This document shows positions 23,686 through 26,229 of a stretch of DNA of 26,229 bases, piece by piece. Below the pieces are notes generated by a model. It was given only the letters and a program-made list of their open reading frames with translations. It ran no database searches and was not told the DNA's origin. Origin of the DNA: DATJZH01 sp035499215 (GTDB taxonomy: Bacteria; Actinomycetota; Actinomycetes; Streptosporangiales; Streptosporangiaceae); assembly GCA_035499215.1 (NCBI GenBank), contig DATJZH010000398.1, positions 1 to 26,229 of the forward strand, read 5' to 3'. Both the position numbers and the translations under genes were made by a program. The first letter of the stretch is position 1. Each line of letters begins with the position of its first letter.

Positions 23686-24000
23686 ATGACCAAGATCGGG
23701 CGTGTCGCGGCCGGCGCGGATCCAGGCGTGCCGAGCCGGCCCGGGCAGGCGGACGTGAAGCCCACTGTGGAGAGTCTGGGCATCGACCTGGAGGCCCAGT
23801 CGTGGCAGCGCTCGGGTGGCGGAGAAGACGCGGCCATCGAGGTCGCGTTCGTCAGTCGCGCAGGCGGCGGCACCGAGTGGGTGCTGATGCGCGTCACCGG
23901 CGATCCGGAGGGCCGAGTGCTCGTCTATGACCAGCACGAATGGCAGTGCTTCCTCGACGGCGTCCGCAACCACGAGTTCGACAGCGCGGCAGGCAAGTGA
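23686..24000 (+). CDS. Divergent DUF397-like protein
   Basis: A 104-residue protein. Residues ~37-100 follow the DUF397 layout: SWQRSGG ... AAIEVAFV ... VLMRVTGDPEGRVLVYDQHEWQ and CFLDGVRNHEFD. The usual CVEVA is AIEVA and the usual RDSK is RVTG, so the hallmark Cys and Ser are gone. The ~36-residue N-terminal extension is unusual. GGAGG at 23677-23681 lies 4 bases before ATG 23686 and only 1 base before ATG 23683, so the second ATG is preferred. It follows the methyltransferase by 28 bases and precedes the XRE gene by 79. It is possibly a partner of the neighbouring XRE regulator, as canonical DUF397 proteins are thought to be. Confidence 0.7.
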   Translation: MTKIGRVAAGADPGVPSRPGQADVKPTVESLGIDLEAQSWQRSGGGEDAAIEVAFVSRAGGGTEWVLMRVTGDPEGRVLVYDQHEWQCFLDGVRNHEFDSAAGK

Positions 24001-24031
24001 CCCGAATGGCCGTACGGTAACGAATGAGGAT

Positions 24032-24037
24032 TATATT
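24032..24037 (+). promoter_or_regulatory. Putative -10 box (TATATT) of the XRE gene
   Basis: It lies in an unusually AT-rich stretch (about 24018-24060). The palindrome TGTGATTCACA follows it directly, the same geometry as at 25511-25526. The -35 is weak. A second candidate, TATGCT (24062-24067), lies downstream. Confidence 0.45.
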
Positions 24038-24048
24038 TGTGATTCACA
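24038..24048. promoter_or_regulatory. Palindromic operator candidate TGTGATTCACA
   Basis: Perfect inverted repeat TGTGA-T-TCACA across the expected transcription start of the XRE gene. It is identical to 25516-25526 except at one base. Probably bound by the cluster's own XRE regulator (inference). Confidence 0.55.
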
Positions 24049-24079
24049 ACTTAAGCAGCGGTATGCTCAGGGCAATGTC

Positions 24080-25033
24080 ATGTCAAGAGGCCGTTGGCCT
24101 CTGGAGTGGCCAATTGGCTCTGATGTGACCGGTGTGAGCCGGGCGGGCATTGCCGAGGAGGTGGTTGGGCTGAGCGATGAGGCCTACGGTGCGACTGTGG
24201 CGAAGCGCCGGCTGTCCAGGCGCCTCGCCGAGCTTCGGCGTGAGGCTCAGTACACGGCCAACCACGTCTGTGACGTGCTCAACTGGGGCCGGGGCAAGGT
24301 CGGGCGGTTCGAGGCCAACCAGTGGAAGCGCCCCGAGATGAGCGATATCCGGGACTTGCTGCGCCTTTACGGGGTAGCAGCGGCGGAGCAAGAGGAACTG
24401 GAAGAGCTCGCGATGCGGGCCAGGGCCCGGCCCTGGTGGCGGGACTACCCGGACATCTTCGAGAACGAGTTCCCCGGCTTCGAGAACGACGCAGTCCGCA
24501 TCCGGGTCTTCATGCCGCTGGTGCTGCCGGGACTGCTGCAGACACCTGGCTACGTGGAGGCGGTGACCCGGGCCGGCGCCCGGCCGCCGGCCTGGCGCCG
24601 GCGCGGGCTCGAGGCCAGGCTCCGGCGGCAGGAAAAGCTGGACCGCACCGACGGCACTGCGCCCAGGCTCATCGCGGTGATCACCGAGGCATCGCTGATG
24701 TACCGGTGGGGAACCAAGATCGACCGGCGGGATCAGCTCGCGCATCTCATCGAGCTCAGCGGCCGTCCCAACGTGGAGCTGCGCATACAGCGCTTCGCGG
24801 ATGGCCCGCCGACCGGCATGCATTCGATGGTCAACATCTTTGACCTGCCCGATGGCGAGCCGAGCGTCGTCTACCTGGAAACTGACTATGCAATCGAGGA
24901 GGTGAGCAGTCCGGAGTCGGTAGGCAACTACATGCAGTCCTTCAGCCGTGCCCGTGATGCCGCGCTGGAAACGGCGGACACCACGGCGTACCTCATCCAA
25001 CTCCTCGAGCAAATGGAGTTATCCAATGACTGA
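24080..25033 (+). CDS. XRE-family regulator with C-terminal DUF5753 domain
   Basis: A 317-residue DNA-binding protein. The helix-turn-helix lies at about residues 38-98 (AKRRLSRRLAELRREAQYTA, then GRGKVGRFEANQWKRPEMSD). The DUF5753 domain (about 118-310) contains WWRDYPDIFENEFPGFEN, MPLVLPGLLQTPGYVEAV and ITEASLMYRWG. Related pairs in Streptomyces (WhiJ/AbaA-type loci) regulate development and antibiotic production together with a DUF397 partner. ATG 24080 has AGGG 7 bases upstream; homologues often begin nearer residue 30, so GTG 24125 or 24134 are alternatives. The stop overlaps the downstream DUF397 start by 8 bases, so the two are translationally coupled. Two palindromes in the cluster (24038, 25516) are candidate binding sites. 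Confidence 0.92.
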   Translation: MSRGRWPLEWPIGSDVTGVSRAGIAEEVVGLSDEAYGATVAKRRLSRRLAELRREAQYTANHVCDVLNWGRGKVGRFEANQWKRPEMSDIRDLLRLYGVAAAEQEELEELAMRARARPWWRDYPDIFENEFPGFENDAVRIRVFMPLVLPGLLQTPGYVEAVTRAGARPPAWRRRGLEARLRRQEKLDRTDGTAPRLIAVITEASLMYRWGTKIDRRDQLAHLIELSGRPNVELRIQRFADGPPTGMHSMVNIFDLPDGEPSVVYLETDYAIEEVSSPESVGNYMQSFSRARDAALETADTTAYLIQLLEQMELSND

Positions 25034-25226
25034 CCTGTCTCGAGCGATCTGGCGCAAAGCCAGCCTCAGCTCACAAAACGGCGGCTGCGTCGAGATAGCC
25101 GCAAATCTCCCCGGCGTCATTGCGGTCAGGGACTCTAAGCGCCCCGAGGGCGGGGCGCACATCGTGTCGCCCGCGGTGTTCGCCGAGTTCCTGGCGGACG
25201 CTCAGCGCGGCCGCTACGACATCTAG
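25026..25226 (+). CDS. DUF397 domain protein
   Basis: A 66-residue protein covering one DUF397 domain: IWRKASLSSQNGGCVEIAAN, VIAVRDSKRPEGG, then VFAEFLADAQRGRYDI. The hallmark CVEIA and RDSK are intact. ATG 25026 has GGAG 7 bases upstream and starts inside the XRE gene, 8 bases before its stop. Such small proteins are routinely coded beside XRE-DUF5753 regulators and are proposed to modulate them; some authors compare the pairs to toxin-antitoxin modules, but which role applies here cannot be read from sequence. A strong terminator follows at 25267. Confidence 0.93.
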   Translation: MTDLSRAIWRKASLSSQNGGCVEIAANLPGVIAVRDSKRPEGGAHIVSPAVFAEFLADAQRGRYDI

Positions 25227-25266
25227 GGCGTCCAATCCGCTAGGGCATCCACGGCCAGGCGCTTGA

Positions 25267-25298
25267 GGATCCCCCTGAGCTGCCACCCAGGGGGATCC
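25267..25298. terminator. Strong 11-bp stem terminator after DUF397 gene
   Basis: GGATCCCCCTG (25267-25277) pairs perfectly with CAGGGGGATCC (25288-25298) around a 10-base loop, 40 bases after the DUF397 stop. No T-run follows. Confidence 0.75.
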
Positions 25299-25486
25299 CG
25301 CCTAGCTGCGCCTGTCTCGAGGCATCGGCGGATGCCCTCGACCCTCGGGCTCCCCCGCCGTGTCTCACTGTACAGGCGCCATTCTCGCTGGCAGCGACGC
25401 GCGCGCCGGCAAATGGCGGCTGCCTGACAGGGCTGTGGCGCAGGACTGCGCTGCGTGTTTGCCTACGTCCATTTGAGTTGAGGTTA

Positions 25487-25516
25487 TTGCGAAGACGCGC
25501 AAATGACTCATAAAGT
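25487..25516 (+). promoter_or_regulatory. Putative promoter of the ATP-binding protein gene
   Basis: TTGCGA (25487-25492) and TAAAGT (25511-25516) with an 18-base spacer. The -10 box abuts the palindrome at 25516-25526. Confidence 0.5.
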
Positions 25517-25526
25517 GTGCTTCACA
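25516..25526. promoter_or_regulatory. Palindromic operator candidate TGTGCTTCACA
   Basis: 10 of 11 bases match the palindrome at 24038-24048 before the XRE gene. It overlaps the -10/+1 region, as expected for repression. Confidence 0.55.
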
Positions 25527-25528
25527 GA

Positions 25529-25541
25529 TGCCAAACTCGGG
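25529..25541 (+). promoter_or_regulatory. Shared motif TGCCAAACTCGGG (second copy)
   Basis: 12 of 13 bases match 22767-22779. It lies directly before the G-rich ribosome-binding region of the ATP-binding gene. Confidence 0.35.
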
Positions 25542-25555
25542 AGGGCGGACGAGGG

Positions 25556-26229
25556 ATGTTACCGTCGCCTGCCGATAGCGGGCCAGATCGCCACGGCGCG
25601 TCCGGTCAGCGAGGGGGCGAGGGAGGTGTCCTTGCAGCGCCGGTTGCCGAGGCCGTGATGGCTACTGACCCCGGAGTTCGCCGGTTGTCCCAGGCCAGTA
25701 TCCGGGCGGGCGGCTGCTTCTGCCGGCCGCTTCCGCTGGACCGGACGTGTGCCAGCACCGCCCGGCGGTTCTTCCGCGAGGCGGTCGCCGGCCTGAATCT
25801 GCCCGCTGACCTCGTCCACGACGGCGTCACTATGGCCAGTGAGCTCGCGGCCAATACGCTGCACGCGCAAGGCAACGTCGAGTTCAGCGGCAGCCGTCAG
25901 CGGCCGGTCAGCGGGATGCCCGAGTTCTGGCTGTACCTGCGCGGCCGCGGGGCCGGCTGCGAGCTGGTGTGCAAGGTATTCGACTCGGGCCCCTGCTGGA
26001 ATAACGATCATCCGGCGCGGCCCGATAAGGCCGCGCCGGACTCGGTCAGCGGCCGTGGCCTGCAGGTGGTCGCCGAACTGTCGGGCGGCCGCTGGGGCAA
26101 GCACCTCACCCGCGGTCGCCTGGGCAGCTGGAAAGTGCCGGGAAAGGCCGTCTGGTTCGCGCTGCGGGTGCCTGCGGGCGCGGTTCGGTCCGGACGATCC
26201 GAATTGGTCTGCGACGATGCTGTGGACGA
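25556..26229 (+). CDS. ATP-binding protein, anti-sigma-factor kinase-like (HATPase_c_2), 3' end outside window
   Basis: The frame is open from ATG 25556 to the window end (224 codons, no stop). After a ~55-residue variable N-terminus, CFCRPLPLDRTCASTARRFF begins a GHKL ATPase fold as in SpoIIAB/RsbW. Its N-box is MASELAANTLHAQG, the G1 box VFDSGPCW and the G2 box SGRGLQVVAELSGGRWG. Such proteins bind ATP and, in Streptomyces XRE-DUF397 loci, are frequent neighbours. The usual N-box Asn and Glu are present; whether it phosphorylates a partner is unknown. ATG 25658, with GAGG a few bases upstream, is an alternative start that removes a low-complexity leader; GGGAGGG lies ~10 bases before ATG 25556. 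The promoter carries the same palindrome as the XRE gene. Confidence 0.82.
   Translation, partial: MLPSPADSGPDRHGASGQRGGEGGVLAAPVAEAVMATDPGVRRLSQASIRAGGCFCRPLPLDRTCASTARRFFREAVAGLNLPADLVHDGVTMASELAANTLHAQGNVEFSGSRQRPVSGMPEFWLYLRGRGAGCELVCKVFDSGPCWNNDHPARPDKAAPDSVSGRGLQVVAELSGGRWGKHLTRGRLGSWKVPGKAVWFALRVPAGAVRSGRSELVCDDAVD

Larger units (their letters stand above)
25227..25555. other. 329-base non-coding gap with terminator, hairpins and promoter
   Basis: No convincing gene on either strand. In order: a strong hairpin (25267-25298); a second hairpin GGCATC-GGCG-GATGCC (25321-25336); a looser pairing of CGCCATT (25377-25383) with AATGGCG (25422-25428) flanked by CAGG/CCTG; a 5-bp inverted repeat TTGCG/CGCAA (25487-25502); and then the promoter, palindrome and shared motif of the ATP-binding gene. 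The stacked hairpins could also belong to a small RNA, without direct evidence. Confidence 0.6.

Noticed and set aside
24062..24067. TATGCT as the main -10 box of the XRE gene
   Set aside because: Its only -35-like partner (TTGTGA, 24037) is 19 bases away and lies within the palindrome; the TATATT-palindrome geometry is repeated at the ATP-binding gene, so TATATT is preferred, though TATGCT is not excluded.
25227..25555. Small RNA gene or minus-strand 71-residue ORF (25071-25286)
   Set aside because: The ORF is antisense to the DUF397 gene, and the hairpins are better explained as terminator and leader structures; no independent evidence for an RNA.

Overview
The window is very GC-rich with strong third-position G/C bias and looks like the chromosome of a member of the Actinomycetota, probably a filamentous or soil lineage. 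Support: mycothiol biosynthesis (mshB next to a DUF6113-type gene), a mycobacterial Sdh1-type succinate dehydrogenase, the conserved neighbourhood fdxA-dapC-dapD-LOG-folP-like-DivIVA-like-tag, and a Streptomyces-style methyltransferase / DUF397 / XRE-DUF5753 / DUF397 / ATP-binding cluster. I cannot name the genus.

Layout. 1-4401: 3' part of rlmN, a hexapeptide acyltransferase, a conserved hypothetical gene on the minus strand with a LexA-like box in its promoter, and typA. 4430-9159: minus-strand uppP and sdhC-sdhA-sdhB. 9323-12955: an S9 prolyl-oligopeptidase-family peptidase facing away from mshB and its membrane-protein partner. 13097-18111: minus-strand genes in two likely transcription units, fdxA-dapC-cysS-like and an amidinohydrolase-rocD pair. 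18250-22647: a membrane-anchored protein diverging from dapD, then the LOG protein, a degenerate folP-like gene, a DivIVA-like membrane protein and tag. 22833-26229: a regulatory accessory cluster, whose last gene (an ATP-binding anti-sigma-factor-like protein) runs off the end of the window.

How the genes work together. Lysine/peptidoglycan supply (dapC, dapD), lipid-carrier recycling (uppP) and redox (ferredoxin, succinate dehydrogenase, mycothiol) dominate the housekeeping part. The amidinohydrolase plus ornithine aminotransferase form a plausible arginine-to-glutamate-semialdehyde route. Many starts look leaderless: a TAnnnT -10 box sits 6-8 bases before the start codon in eight genes, which also settles several start choices.

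Most interesting points: (i) an almost identical 11-bp palindrome, TGTGnTTCACA, directly after the -10 boxes of both the XRE gene and the ATP-binding gene, suggesting one regulator controls the cluster; (ii) a CysS-like protein that has lost the KMSKS loop, the cysteine-pocket Trp and one zinc ligand; (iii) a DapD of the E. coli type in an actinobacterium, with no dapE beside it; (iv) a CHSCRH motif in SdhC that fits a membrane-embedded iron-sulfur cluster; (v) a LexA box before an uncharacterised gene; (vi) in-frame 15-bp minisatellites in housekeeping enzymes.
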